Shown piece after piece: positions 33,289-42,229 of a stretch of 64,000 nucleotides of DNA. The stretch is taken from positions 16,367 through 80,366 of the forward strand of contig NZ_JONP01000023.1 in the NCBI RefSeq assembly GCF_000711725.1. Reading direction: 5' to 3'. The stretch is from Roseomonas aerilata DSM 19363 (GTDB taxonomy: Bacteria; Pseudomonadota; Alphaproteobacteria; Acetobacterales; Acetobacteraceae). Every line of letters begins with the position of its first letter. The stretch's first letter is position 1. The notes beneath the pieces are model-generated. The model ran no database searches and was not told the DNA's origin. It saw nothing but the letters and a program-made list of their open reading frames with translations. The translations under genes and the position numbers were made by a program.

Positions 33289-34236
33289 TCACGCCGCCTC
33301 CAGCGTCAGGACCTCGCCGCCGCTCTCCCTGAGGCGGGCGAAGTAGGCATCTTGGTCGAGCAACTGGTAGGGAAAGTAGAGCCCGGCCGGGGTCGCCGGG
33401 CGGCCGTCGAGCCCGACCAGCCGCTCGAGGATCATGGCGACCCCCATTCCCATCAGCGGCGCCGCTCCTCCGCGGTGGACGACCGCGTGGCGGGTGCGGA
33501 GCGACCGGCCCGCATGATCCTCCCCGGCGAGTTCGATGATGATCTCGGTCGATGCCGGCTCGCCGCGGCGCCGGGTGGAGCTAACGCTTGTCGCGAGATC
33601 GAACCTCACGCTCGGCGCGCCGGTCGCCGCCGCCAAGCCGACAACGTCGATCGAGGAGAAGCCGGTGGCCTCCACCTCAGTGCCGTCGGCGGCGCGGAAC
33701 CTCGCCCTGGCATCATCGCCGGCGCGCCACACGTAGCGGCCCCCGCGCCGCGTGAGCGCGGCGGGCAAGGTGTTGTTCAGCCGCTCGAAATCCTCGGCCA
33801 CTGCCGGACCGCCGGTGTCCTGCTCATCGACGAGCGCGCCGATCGCGATGTCGCGCACCCGCCCGAAGCGCCGGGCAAGGCCGAGAGCGGGGACAGTCGT
33901 GGCGCCCACGAGCCATTCATAGCCGAGGACGACCGGCGCAGCGCCCGGCCGGTGCATGAAGGCTGCGACCTCGGGCGCGATCTCGTAGACGCCCGAGGAA
34001 ATGCTGATGTGCGGCACGCCCCGCGCCTGCGCGAAGCGCAGCCCGGCGATCCTGTCGTCGGAGAAGAGGACGGCGACGGCACCCACCGGGCGCTCGCCGA
34101 GGCCGAGATCGTCGGCGTCCAAGTCGAGTGCCGTGCCTTCCGCGCGGCCGATCTCCGCCGCCGTCTTCTCCACTTTAGCGGGATCGCGCCCGCCGATCAG
34201 CAGCGGCAAATGGGGGTGGGCGGCGCGGAGGAACTG
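33289..34236 (-). pseudogene. Saccharopine-dehydrogenase-like oxidoreductase, 5' truncated
   Basis: On the minus strand ~315 codons remain. FLRAAHPHLPLLIGGRDPAK is the second part of a Rossmann fold, then VPHISISSGVYEIAP, YEWLVGATTVPALGLARRFG and a C-terminal VVHRGGAAPLMGMGVAMIL. The first glycine-rich NAD(P) loop is missing. At about 34225-34240 the sequence passes into a truncated TetR gene on the other strand. Family assignment rests on overall pattern and is moderate. Confidence 0.65.
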
Positions 34237-34725
34237 ACTCTGGGGCACCTCGCCACGCGCGCCGACGTCTCCAAGCCAGTGGCCTACGATCACTTCGGCA
34301 CGCGATCGGGGCTGCTGATTGAGCTCTACCGATGGATCGATGTCGAGCGGGTGAACGCCTTCCGGGATGCGATGGCCACCGGAGAGCGGAGCCCCGAGGA
34401 GTGCATCCAGGTCCTCGCGGCCGCCTACATCCACTGCGCCGCAGATAAGACCGACGAGTTCCACGCGGTGGGTGCCGCGCTGGCCGGCAGCGAGGAGAAG
34501 GCCGCGGTGTTTCAGGAGCTGCTCGACAACTCCGTGCAGATGTTTGTTTCGGTGCTCCGGCCCTACAGCACCCTGCCGGCGGCGGAGCTGGAGCGGCGCT
34601 GCATCGGCCTGGTCGGCGCGGGCGAGGCACTCTCGGCCGAGTTGGCGCGCGGCAGGTCCAACGAGGCCGAAGCCGCCGGAGCGCTCGCGTCTCTGATCAG
34701 GGGCGGGTTGAGCGCACTGGATTAG
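34210..34725 (+). pseudogene. TetR-family regulator lacking its first helices
   Basis: From the junction onward LTLGHLATRADVSKPVAYDHF (helix-turn-helix helices 2 and 3), GTRSGLLIELYRWIDV and a normal C-terminal ligand domain are read. The usual N-terminal ~35 residues with helix 1 are gone. An ATG at 34210 is in frame and would give a 171-residue protein, but seven of its first residues come from the neighbouring gene. A deletion between two divergent genes explains it. DNA binding is unlikely. Confidence 0.75.
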
Positions 34726-34887
34726 TTATGTCTATATCATCATGCCAGCCATAGCCCTGATCTTGGTCCCGACCGCTTCGCCTCAAAGTCTGGCCCAGCG
34801 GCCTCCACCACCATGGCTAGGCTTGGCCAGAAGCGGCATGGGGGCTTTCGGTCGTGATGCCTGCCATGCTGGACGTCGTCTTCGTAG

Positions 34888-35604
34888 CTACGGGCTGCCG
34901 ACAAAGGTAATGCCAAGCCTGTCCGCCACCCGCCGTGCCGTGGCCTCGCGCCGCGCGGTGATCCCCTTCACGCTCTCCCGCATCGCGGCGAGGACCGCGG
35001 GCGGCGCGCTGTCCGGCGTGCCTGCATCGAATGGCGGCTCCGGTGCGTAGACCATGTGGAGCTGGATGCCTTGCGCCACGGCATCCCCGCGCAGCTCTGC
35101 CGCCAGCCGCAGCGCGCCGTCGATGCCCGCGGTAACGCCCGCAGCGAAGACCCAATTGCCGTCCACCACCACCCGCTCATCAACGGGGATGGCGCCGAAG
35201 CAGGGCAGCAGGTGAAAGGAGGCCCAGTGAGTGGTTGCCTGCCGGCCCTTCAACAGCCCCGCAGCGCCGCAGACCAGAGCGCCGGTGCAGACGGAGAAGA
35301 TGCTCTGCGCGCCTTCGGCCTGGCGGCGGATCCAGCCCAGCACCTCTTCGTCCTCCATCAGCGCCTCCTGTCCGAAGCCGCCGGGGATGTGCAGCACGTC
35401 GAGCTGCGGCGCATCGGCGATCGCGGCGTCGGGGCTGATGCGCAGCCCCTTCACATCGCGGATCATCCCGTCGGTCTTGCCGTAGAGCCGGTAAGTGGAG
35501 TTTGGGATGCGCGCCAGGACCTCGAAGGGGCCGGTCAGGTCAATCTGGTCGATGCCGTCGAAGATCAGCGAGCCGATGTTGAGGTGGCGGTCGGGGTCGA
35601 TCAT
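34888..35604 (-). CDS. inhA: DJ-1/PfpI-family protein, isonitrile hydratase-like
   Basis: A 238-residue DJ-1/PfpI enzyme. FDGIDQIDLTGPFEVLARIP, DVLHIPGGFGQEALM and FSVCTGALVCGAAGLLKG (nucleophilic Cys at the elbow), then ATTHWASF and YAPEPPFDAGTPD, resemble Pseudomonas isonitrile hydratase closely. That enzyme hydrates isonitriles to N-substituted formamides. The start overlaps the stop of a GlxA-type regulator (ATGA), so the two are co-translated. The presence of nitrilase and aldoxime dehydratase 6-8 kb away makes an isonitrile or nitrile role attractive but unproven. Other DJ-1 functions remain possible. Confidence 0.75.
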   Translation of the reverse strand: MIDPDRHLNIGSLIFDGIDQIDLTGPFEVLARIPNSTYRLYGKTDGMIRDVKGLRISPDAAIADAPQLDVLHIPGGFGQEALMEDEEVLGWIRRQAEGAQSIFSVCTGALVCGAAGLLKGRQATTHWASFHLLPCFGAIPVDERVVVDGNWVFAAGVTAGIDGALRLAAELRGDAVAQGIQLHMVYAPEPPFDAGTPDSAPPAVLAAMRESVKGITARREATARRVADRLGITFVGSP

Positions 35605-36659
35605 GCGTGGAGGTCCATGGCAGGGGTTGCGCCGCGCGCGGAGGCGCGGCGGAAGCGATCCCGGTAGTCGCCCGGCGAGGCGCCGAGCTGACGGATGAAG
35701 GCGCGGCGCATCGTCTCCTCCGTGCCGAAGCCGCAGCTCTCGACCACGGCGGCCAGCCCCCCCTGCCCAGCCTCCAGACGTTGTCGGGCCGCCTCCACGC
35801 GCAGGCGCTCGAGGAAGCGGGCCGGCGTGAGGCTGGTCTCCTCCCGGAAGACGCGGGCGAACTGCCGGGGACTGAGGCAGGCGCGCTCGGCCATCGCCTC
35901 GACCGAGAGGGGGCGGTGCAGGTTGCCGGGAAGCCAAGCCATCAGCGCGTGCAGCCGCGACCCGCCCTGGCTCTGCGCGGCCAGGACGTTGCTGAACTGC
36001 TTCTGGTCGCCGGGACGGCGGAGGAACAGCACCAGCTCCCGCGCGACGGCTAGTGCCAGCGCGTGGCCGTGATCCTCCTCGACCAGAGCCAGCACGAGGT
36101 CCATGCCCGCCGTGACCCCGGCCGAGGTCCAGAGAGGGCCGTCGCGGATGAAGATCGGCTCGGGGTCGACCTCCAGGCCGGGATGGCGCCGCGACAACTC
36201 GTCGCAGTAGCGCCAGTGGGTGGTCACGCGCCGCCCTTCGAGCAATCCGGCTGCGGCGAGGATGAAGGTTCCCGTGCAGACGCCGACGAGGCGCTCCGCC
36301 CGTGCCGCCAGGTGCTGCACCATCCCTTGCAGTCGCCGGTCCTCCGCGCGTTCCCGAGCACCCTCTCCGCCGATCACGATCAGCGTATCGAGCGTCTCCA
36401 AGCCGAGCAGCGTGGCCTCGCTCGCCATGGGCTCGAAGGCGAGCCCGGCCGAGGTCTGCGCGAGACCCGGCGCGGCCACCACATGGTAGGTGGCGTCGTA
36501 GAGCGGCGTGGGCTCTGACGTCCCGCGCCCCGTCGCGTGCAGCCGGCCGGCCTGTGCCAGCACCTCGGCAGGGCCGGCCAGGTCCAGCAACTGCACCGGG
36601 GCCGCGCCGAGGATAACGACGCGGCGAGGGGTGGGATGGGCGCTCTCCATGTCGGCCAT
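35601..36659 (-). CDS. GlxA-type AraC-family regulator with DJ-1/PfpI domain
   Basis: A 352-residue regulator. Residues ~10-200 form a class-I amidotransferase-like (DJ-1) sensing domain with LIVIGGEGARERAEDR, GVCTGTFILAAAGLLEGRR and TTHWRYCDELSRR. The last ~100 residues are a two-HTH AraC DNA-binding domain (ACLSPRQFARVFREETSLTP, VVESCGFGTEETMRRAFIRQ). I used the ATG after GGGGGGTAGCAGC; another lies three codons in. It precedes and overlaps the isonitrile-hydratase-like gene, which it probably controls, and it diverges from an SDR gene. Confidence 0.88.
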   Translation of the reverse strand: MADMESAHPTPRRVVILGAAPVQLLDLAGPAEVLAQAGRLHATGRGTSEPTPLYDATYHVVAAPGLAQTSAGLAFEPMASEATLLGLETLDTLIVIGGEGARERAEDRRLQGMVQHLAARAERLVGVCTGTFILAAAGLLEGRRVTTHWRYCDELSRRHPGLEVDPEPIFIRDGPLWTSAGVTAGMDLVLALVEEDHGHALALAVARELVLFLRRPGDQKQFSNVLAAQSQGGSRLHALMAWLPGNLHRPLSVEAMAERACLSPRQFARVFREETSLTPARFLERLRVEAARQRLEAGQGGLAAVVESCGFGTEETMRRAFIRQLGASPGDYRDRFRRASARGATPAMDLHA

Positions 36660-36675
36660 GCTGCTACCCCCCAAG

Positions 36676-36755
36676 CATGGCAGCAATGCCATTCTACCCA
36701 CAGATCCTGTCATTGCGGCCATGGCAGAAGCCGTGGGGACAACGTCATTGCGGCC
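36676..36755. promoter_or_regulatory. Repeated motifs in GlxA/SDR divergent promoter
   Basis: GTCATTGCGGCC occurs twice, 35 bases apart (36709 and 36744). CATGGCAG also occurs twice (36676 and 36720), and GCAATG at 36683 is inverted relative to the CATTGC in the repeats. Such spaced repeats suit an AraC-type regulator binding. The operator assignment is inference. Confidence 0.35.
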
Positions 36756-36815
36756 GACTACGGCCCGGAGCAGATATTGCCTTGCCTCACTACGTTGATT
36801 CTCAAGGAGGGCTTG

Positions 36816-37529
36816 ATGGCCATGTTGCAAGGGAAGTCCGCCCTGGTGCTCGGCGGCAGCCGCGGGATCGGGGCAGCTATCGTCCGGCGCTTCGCGGCCG
36901 AGGGGGCGGCGGTGACCTTCACGTATGCTGGGTCACGCGAGGCGGCGGAGCAGGTGGCGGCGGAAACGGGTGCCACGGCGGTCGTGACGGACAGCGCCGA
37001 CCGGGACGCCGTGATCGGGCGGGTGCGGGACAGCGGGCCGCTCGACCTGCTGGTGGTGAATGCAGGGGTTGGCGCCTTCGGCGATCCTCTGGAGGCGGAC
37101 CCGGACGCGGTGGACCGGCTGATCCGCATCAATGTGAATGCGCCCTATCACGCGGCGGTGGAGGCGGCGCGGCGGATGCCCGACGGCGGGCGCATCATCG
37201 TGATCGGCTCTGTTAACGGCGACCGGATTCCCTTCCCGGGCCTGTCAGCCTACGCGATGAGCAAGTCGGCGCTGCAGGGGATGGCGCGGGGGATGGCTCG
37301 GGACTTCGGGCCACGCGGGATCACGGTGAACGTCGTGCAGCCCGGGCCCGTCGACACGGACATGAACCCGGCGAACGGGCCGATGAAGGACATCCAGCAC
37401 GCCGTGCTGGCCATCAAGCGCCACGGGCGGCCGGAGGAGGTGGCGGGCATGGTCGCCTGGCTTGCGGGACCAGAGGCGAGCTTCGTGACCGGGGCGATGC
37501 ACACGATCGACGGCGGTTTCGGCGCCTGA
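36816..37529 (+). CDS. bdcA: SDR-family protein, BdcA-like
   Basis: A 237-residue short-chain dehydrogenase/reductase. The cofactor loop is LVLGGSRGIGAAIVRRF, followed by the NAG motif (LLVVNAGVGAFGD) and catalytic IGSVNGDRIPFPG with YAMSKSALQGMARGMARDFG. Overall wording closely follows E. coli BdcA, the c-di-GMP-binding biofilm-dispersal SDR. AAGGAGG precedes the ATG by six bases. It diverges from the GlxA-type regulator and may be its target. Enzymatic activity or signalling role is open. Confidence 0.8.
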   Translation: MAMLQGKSALVLGGSRGIGAAIVRRFAAEGAAVTFTYAGSREAAEQVAAETGATAVVTDSADRDAVIGRVRDSGPLDLLVVNAGVGAFGDPLEADPDAVDRLIRINVNAPYHAAVEAARRMPDGGRIIVIGSVNGDRIPFPGLSAYAMSKSALQGMARGMARDFGPRGITVNVVQPGPVDTDMNPANGPMKDIQHAVLAIKRHGRPEEVAGMVAWLAGPEASFVTGAMHTIDGGFGA

Positions 37530-37629
37530 TCGTGCAGCACGCGGGTCGGCTGGGACACCGGCTGCCCCGGCCGGTTTCCCTTAGCTCAATTCAGCACCGC
37601 AAGACCTTGCATCGCCGTCAGGCAACCCA

Positions 37630-37742
37630 CGGTCGGCATTGGCCTTGAACGGCAAGCTGCGCTCTCCTGGAGAATGACGGGTCGTCACCCCCTCAAGATT
37701 CTAACCTGCCCAGACCGCCAAGCCGACCCGTGCAACACACTC
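37630..37742 (-). mobile_element. Solo IS5-type end remnant
   Basis: The stretch from GGCATTGGCCTTGAACGGCA through CTGCGCTCTCCTGGAGAATG to CCGACCCGTGCAACACA repeats, with changes, the leader of the intact IS5 copy at 17480-17585. It stops after the first few transposase codons. Only the promoter-side end is left, between the SDR and the DUF2946 gene. Confidence 0.7.
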
Positions 37743-37787
37743 GCCTCCGGGGTGACGCGGGCGTTACAACCCGCTACAGGGCTTTTC

Positions 37788-38156
37788 ATGCGTCGCCACC
37801 CGAGAGGCCTTGTTCGCCTCCTCGCCTGCCTGCTGCTGCTGCAGTGGGCCGGAGCCGTGTTGCCGCACGCCCGTGCCATGGCGCAGCTTGCTTCGGCCCA
37901 GCTAGTCGAGCTCTGCACTCACGAGGGAACCCGCCAGACCCTGGTCGGCGATGACGGGCAGCCGATCAAGGCGAGCCAAGCCGTCGACTGCTGCACTCTG
38001 TGCTTTGGTCCGGCCGCCCTCCCGGTCGCCGAGCCCTACGCCGTGCCACTGCCCGTGGCCTATGTGCTGGTGGCCGAGCATTTCGGACGGGAGGGGCTGC
38101 CCTCCAGCCCGCCGCGTGCCCCGCCCCAGCAACCCAGGGCCCCACCTTCCACCTGA
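37788..38156 (+). CDS. DUF2946-type periplasmic protein
   Basis: A 122-residue small exported protein. A basic N-terminus and hydrophobic stretch (LVRLLACLLLLQWAGAVLP) are followed by ELCTHEGTRQTLV and VDCCTLCFGP, the Cys-containing core of DUF2946 proteins, and a Pro-rich tail. Members of this family often accompany TonB receptors and copper-related genes. It is 95 bases upstream of a TonB-dependent receptor, so a metal-related accessory role is likely. No enzymatic motif is seen. Confidence 0.75.
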   Translation: MRRHPRGLVRLLACLLLLQWAGAVLPHARAMAQLASAQLVELCTHEGTRQTLVGDDGQPIKASQAVDCCTLCFGPAALPVAEPYAVPLPVAYVLVAEHFGREGLPSSPPRAPPQQPRAPPST

Positions 38157-38251
38157 CACCGGCTCCTCGCCGGGCGAGGCCCACTGGGCCGCGCCCGGTC
38201 TTGTCGCGCATGCTGAGCATGCCGCCTCACCGCTGTTCAGGAACGCGCACC

Positions 38252-40519
38252 ATGCGCCTTACCATCTCCTTTCCGCATACGATGCGCGACATCCATCACA
38301 TCGCGCCCGCCCCTGCTTCGCGGGCTCCATTACCCCACGTCATAACCATCGGCCTCGGCTGCGTCCTCCTTGCCTCCACCGGCCTGACAGGGCCGGCCCT
38401 TGCTCAGGACGAGCCCGTTCAGGTGCCGGAGGTTCGGGTCCAGGCTGGAGCCTTCGGGACCGGCGCGGCGGCCGCGGCAGCCCGCCTCAACCAGCCGACG
38501 CAGACGGGGAGCCTCCTCGGCCTGACCCCGGCCGAGACCCCGGCCACCGTCGACGTCATCACCCAGGAGGAGATGCAGGAGCGCGGCCTGCGCGACCTCA
38601 CCGAGGTCTACAACGCCGCTCCCGGCGTCCGCGCCGGCAACATCCCGGGCTCTCCGGCTGCGGCCAACGTCCGCGGCCTGCCCCGGACCGCGGTGGGATA
38701 CCTGCTGGACGGCGCCCGGTCGGTCGACCCCAGCATCGTGTCGCGCGACTACGACAGCTTCGCCTTCGAGCGGGTGGAGTTCATCAAAGGGCCGGCTTCC
38801 GTCGTGAACGGCACCGGCTCACTCGCCGGCACCATCAACCTCGTAACGCGCCAGCCCGTCATCGGGGCCAACTTCTACGAGGGGCTGCTGGGTTATGGCA
38901 GCTTCAACGACTTCCGCAGCGGTGCGGGGTTCAACCACTCCTTCGGGAACTGGGGCGCGGTCCGCTCGGCCTTCAGCTACTCCACGTCAGACGGCTACGT
39001 GGACGACACGGATGCCCGCCGCATCTCCTTCACCACTGCCTTCACGGCCCGCGCGACGGACCAGCTGACGCTGGACACCTCCTTTGCCTACTTCCGGGAC
39101 GATTTCGGCACCCCCTACCAGGGCCAGACCACCGTGCCGCGCGCTTTTGCACGGGACCCAAGCGGCGCGGTCACCGCGCCAAACGGCTACGTCATAGACC
39201 GGGCGACCCGCAGCCGGAACTACAACGTCGAGAACGGGGTCCAGCGCTCCGACGCCTTCCTGCTCCGCCAGAACGCTCGCTACCGCCTTTCCGCCGAGTG
39301 GACCTTCTCGAACGAGTTTTCCTACTACAGCTCCGACCGCCGCTGGGCGAACTCGGAGGACTACACCTTCAACGCGCGGACCAACCTCCTGGACCGCAGC
39401 TCGACCCTCATCACGCACGATCAGCAATTCGTCTCGGACCGGATTGCGGCCGCCTATGACGGGACGATCAGCGGCCTCAGGAACCGCTTCACCGGCGGCT
39501 ACGAGTTCCTCCACACCGACCTCGTTTCGCAGCGACGGTTCGGCAGCGTCGCCTCCGTCGATCCGTTCAACCCGGTTCGCGGCGTCTTCCCCGCCGACAC
39601 GAGGGCTAACTTCTCGACGCGACAGAACTTCGACAGCACGGTCAGCTCCCACGCGGTCTTCGCCGAGAACGCGCTCAATATTACCCCCTCCTGGCTCGTG
39701 CTCGGCGGGCTTCGCTACGAGGGGCTCGACCTGGACCGGCGGGTGGACGACCTGAACAGCGGCGCGACCTCCCGCTTCGCCCGCCACTTCGACAGCATCT
39801 CCTGGCGCCTGGGCACGACCTACGAGGTGCAGCCGGGGCTCACCCTCTTCGCGCAGTACACCCGGGCGACCGTGCCCATCACCACCCTCCTGCTCAGCAA
39901 CACGGCGAATGCCCGCTTCGACCTCTCCTCCGGCGACGCCTACGAGGTCGGGGCCAAGGCGGCGATCCTGGACAACCGGGCCGTCGTGACCGCCTCGCTC
40001 TACCAGGTCGAGCAGGACGACATCCTGACCCGCGACCCTGTGCAGCCCTCGCTCACCCGCCAGGGCGGCAGCCTGCGTAGCCGTGGCGCGGAACTGGATG
40101 CCTCGGTGGACATCACCCCGCAATGGAAGCTCGGCGGCAACGTCGCGCTCCAGCGGGTGGAGTACACGGAGCTGCGGGACGCGGCCGGGCGCGACCTGTC
40201 CGGCCGGCGACCGCCGAACTCGGCCAACTTCCTCCTCAATGCCTATACGAGCTACCGCCTGGCCGACATTCCCCTCAGCTTCGGGGCGGCGGTTCGGCAC
40301 GTCGGCTCCAGCTACACGGACGATGCCAACACCACGAAGCTGAACCCCTACACGCTGCTCGACGCCTTCATGGCCTACGAGGTCGGCGGCGGCACGGTGA
40401 CGCTGCGGGGCCGGAACCTGACGAACGCCTTCTACGCGCAATGGTCGGGTTACGGCGCGCAGCAGATCTACCTGGGCGCCCCGCTCAGCGTGGACCTGAC
40501 CTACAGCATCCGGTTCTGA
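38252..40519 (+). CDS. TonB-dependent siderophore-type receptor
   Basis: A 755-residue outer-membrane receptor. After a signal ending LTGPALAQ there is a short region with PEVRVQAG, a plug domain (TVDVITQEEMQERGLRDLTE, NVRGLPRTAVGYLLDGARSV, RVEFIKGPASVVNGTGSLAG) and a beta-barrel ending in an aromatic residue (YSIRF). The plug wording is that of the siderophore-receptor subfamily. A PepSY membrane protein follows 13 bases later and a DUF2946 gene precedes it. The ligand may be a ferric or cupric chelate. I see no Fur- or Zur-like box next to it. Confidence 0.9.
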   Translation: MRLTISFPHTMRDIHHIAPAPASRAPLPHVITIGLGCVLLASTGLTGPALAQDEPVQVPEVRVQAGAFGTGAAAAAARLNQPTQTGSLLGLTPAETPATVDVITQEEMQERGLRDLTEVYNAAPGVRAGNIPGSPAAANVRGLPRTAVGYLLDGARSVDPSIVSRDYDSFAFERVEFIKGPASVVNGTGSLAGTINLVTRQPVIGANFYEGLLGYGSFNDFRSGAGFNHSFGNWGAVRSAFSYSTSDGYVDDTDARRISFTTAFTARATDQLTLDTSFAYFRDDFGTPYQGQTTVPRAFARDPSGAVTAPNGYVIDRATRSRNYNVENGVQRSDAFLLRQNARYRLSAEWTFSNEFSYYSSDRRWANSEDYTFNARTNLLDRSSTLITHDQQFVSDRIAAAYDGTISGLRNRFTGGYEFLHTDLVSQRRFGSVASVDPFNPVRGVFPADTRANFSTRQNFDSTVSSHAVFAENALNITPSWLVLGGLRYEGLDLDRRVDDLNSGATSRFARHFDSISWRLGTTYEVQPGLTLFAQYTRATVPITTLLLSNTANARFDLSSGDAYEVGAKAAILDNRAVVTASLYQVEQDDILTRDPVQPSLTRQGGSLRSRGAELDASVDITPQWKLGGNVALQRVEYTELRDAAGRDLSGRRPPNSANFLLNAYTSYRLADIPLSFGAAVRHVGSSYTDDANTTKLNPYTLLDAFMAYEVGGGTVTLRGRNLTNAFYAQWSGYGAQQIYLGAPLSVDLTYSIRF

Positions 40520-40532
40520 GGAAGGGCGCACG

Positions 40533-41930
40533 GTGGCTACATCCCCTCGCTCCCTCTACGGCACGATTTGGCGCTGGCACTTCTATGCCGGGCTCCTGGT
40601 CGCGCCCTTACTGGTCATCCTGTCCCTAACGGGGACGGTCTACCTGTTCGAACGGGAGATCAACGACGCCCTTCAGCCGCAATTGCGCGTCGCCGCCTCC
40701 TCAGCCGAAATCGTCACGCCGGGCGGCATGACGGCGGCGGTTGAGGCGGCCTTCCCGGGTGGGCGGGTCACACGCATCGACCTGCCGGAGGAGCCGGGCC
40801 GCACGGCGCAGCTCTTCCTCTCAACCGCAGAGGGGGAAGCGTTGCGGGTCTTCGTCGATCCTTCCTCTGGGCGGGTGCTGGGCTCTCATGTCTATGAGGG
40901 CACGCTCGTCGGCTTTGCTGACCGCATGCACGGCTCGTTGCTGCTCGGCGACTTCGGTGACGCCGTCGTCGAGCTGGCAGCCTCCTGGACCCTGATCTTG
41001 GTCCTGACCGGCTTTTATCTCTGGTGGCCGCGGGGCGGGCGTATGGAGGGGAAGTGGTTCCCTCGCCTGCGGGCACGCCGCAGGCCGCTTTGGCGAGACT
41101 TCCACCAAGTGGTCGGGCTCTACACGGGCGCGCTGATTGTCTTCCTCGTCATTACCGGTCTGCCCTGGGCGACGCTCTGGGGCGGGAAGGTGCTGTCGCC
41201 GATCAGCAACGCGGTCGGCCTTGGCTACCCGGAGAGCTCCCGGCGCCCGCTGCAGAGCACGGCCGGTCCGGTCGTAGGCACGATGGCCGACGTGCCCTGG
41301 ACGCTCCGCCAAGCGCCCGTGCCGGCCTCCGGAGCTGGAGCGGGGTGCGGGGATGCTCACGCCTCGCACCACCACGAGGGCGGGTCAGCCTGTTCAGCCG
41401 CTTCGGCGGTTTCCCTCGACAGGGCTGTGCGGATCATGGCCGACGCCGGAATGCCGGGCGGCTACCGCCTCAGCCTGCCGCGCGGTGAGAGGGGGGTCTA
41501 CATGGCCGTCGCCTATCCCCGCCAGCCGGAGGGGCAGCGGACGGTCCAGGTTGACCAGTACTCGGGCGAGATCCTGGGGGACGTTCGCTTCAGCGATTAT
41601 GGCGCCGTCGCGAAAGCCGTCGAACTGGGTGTCGCCCTCCACATGGGCCGGTACTTCGGCCTGGCGAACCAGCTGCTGATGCTGCTGCCTTGCATCGGCA
41701 TCCTCGTGCTCGTGACCACGGGCACAGTCATGTGGTGGAAGCGGCGGCCCAACGGCGAGCTTGCCGCGCCTCCGCGGGTCGCACGTCCAATTCCGACCGG
41801 ACTGCTGGCCATCATCGTTGGGCTGGGCGTCCTCTTCCCGCTGGCCGGGGTGTCGATGCTCATCATCGCGACGGTGGATGCGGCACTGGGGATTGGACGC
41901 AAATGGCTGAGACCAACCGTTGAGCCCTGA
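40533..41930 (+). CDS. PepSY-domain inner-membrane protein with Cys/His-rich insert
   Basis: A 465-residue PepSY_TM protein of the type that accompanies siderophore receptors and may reduce or strip metal from the chelate. It starts at GTG. TM segments are near residues 18-38 (LLVAPLLVILSLTGTVYLFE), ~150-170, ~200-220 and ~375-450. Between TM3 and the second PepSY region lies GAGCGDAHASHHHEGGSACS, a Cys/His cluster that could hold a metal. It is co-transcribed with the TonB receptor upstream. Confidence 0.85.
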   Translation: MATSPRSLYGTIWRWHFYAGLLVAPLLVILSLTGTVYLFEREINDALQPQLRVAASSAEIVTPGGMTAAVEAAFPGGRVTRIDLPEEPGRTAQLFLSTAEGEALRVFVDPSSGRVLGSHVYEGTLVGFADRMHGSLLLGDFGDAVVELAASWTLILVLTGFYLWWPRGGRMEGKWFPRLRARRRPLWRDFHQVVGLYTGALIVFLVITGLPWATLWGGKVLSPISNAVGLGYPESSRRPLQSTAGPVVGTMADVPWTLRQAPVPASGAGAGCGDAHASHHHEGGSACSAASAVSLDRAVRIMADAGMPGGYRLSLPRGERGVYMAVAYPRQPEGQRTVQVDQYSGEILGDVRFSDYGAVAKAVELGVALHMGRYFGLANQLLMLLPCIGILVLVTTGTVMWWKRRPNGELAAPPRVARPIPTGLLAIIVGLGVLFPLAGVSMLIIATVDAALGIGRKWLRPTVEP

Positions 41931-42058
41931 GCGTCGAGAGCGGAGTTCGGTTTGTAGAGCACATCCCTGCCAACCGAAATCGCCCGCTTCATCTCCGTCG
42001 TGCCACTGCTGCGCTCGCAATCCTCGAAGCAGCGTAGACGAACTCGCCGTCTAACTCC

Positions 42059-42092
42059 TGGCGCCAAGTTTGGCGTGAGCGCTGACAGAACC
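42059..42092. mobile_element. Solo IS6-type terminal repeat
   Basis: TGGCGCCAAGTTTGGCGTGA followed by GCGCTGACAGAACC matches the right terminus of both IS6-type elements (GGCGCCCCTGG...GCTGACAGAACC). No transposase coding is seen beside it. The surrounding 41931-42229 gap otherwise holds nothing recognisable. Confidence 0.6.
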
Positions 42093-42229
42093 CGTCATCT
42101 GCCTCGCCGCCACCGTACTTTTCTGGATCAATGAGTCCTGACCTAGCCGATGGCGTTCTAAACAAAATCGCCTGGCCATGCCTCCCGAACACTGCGGAGA
42201 AGCGCACTCCAGTGTCCAAGGCACTCGGC

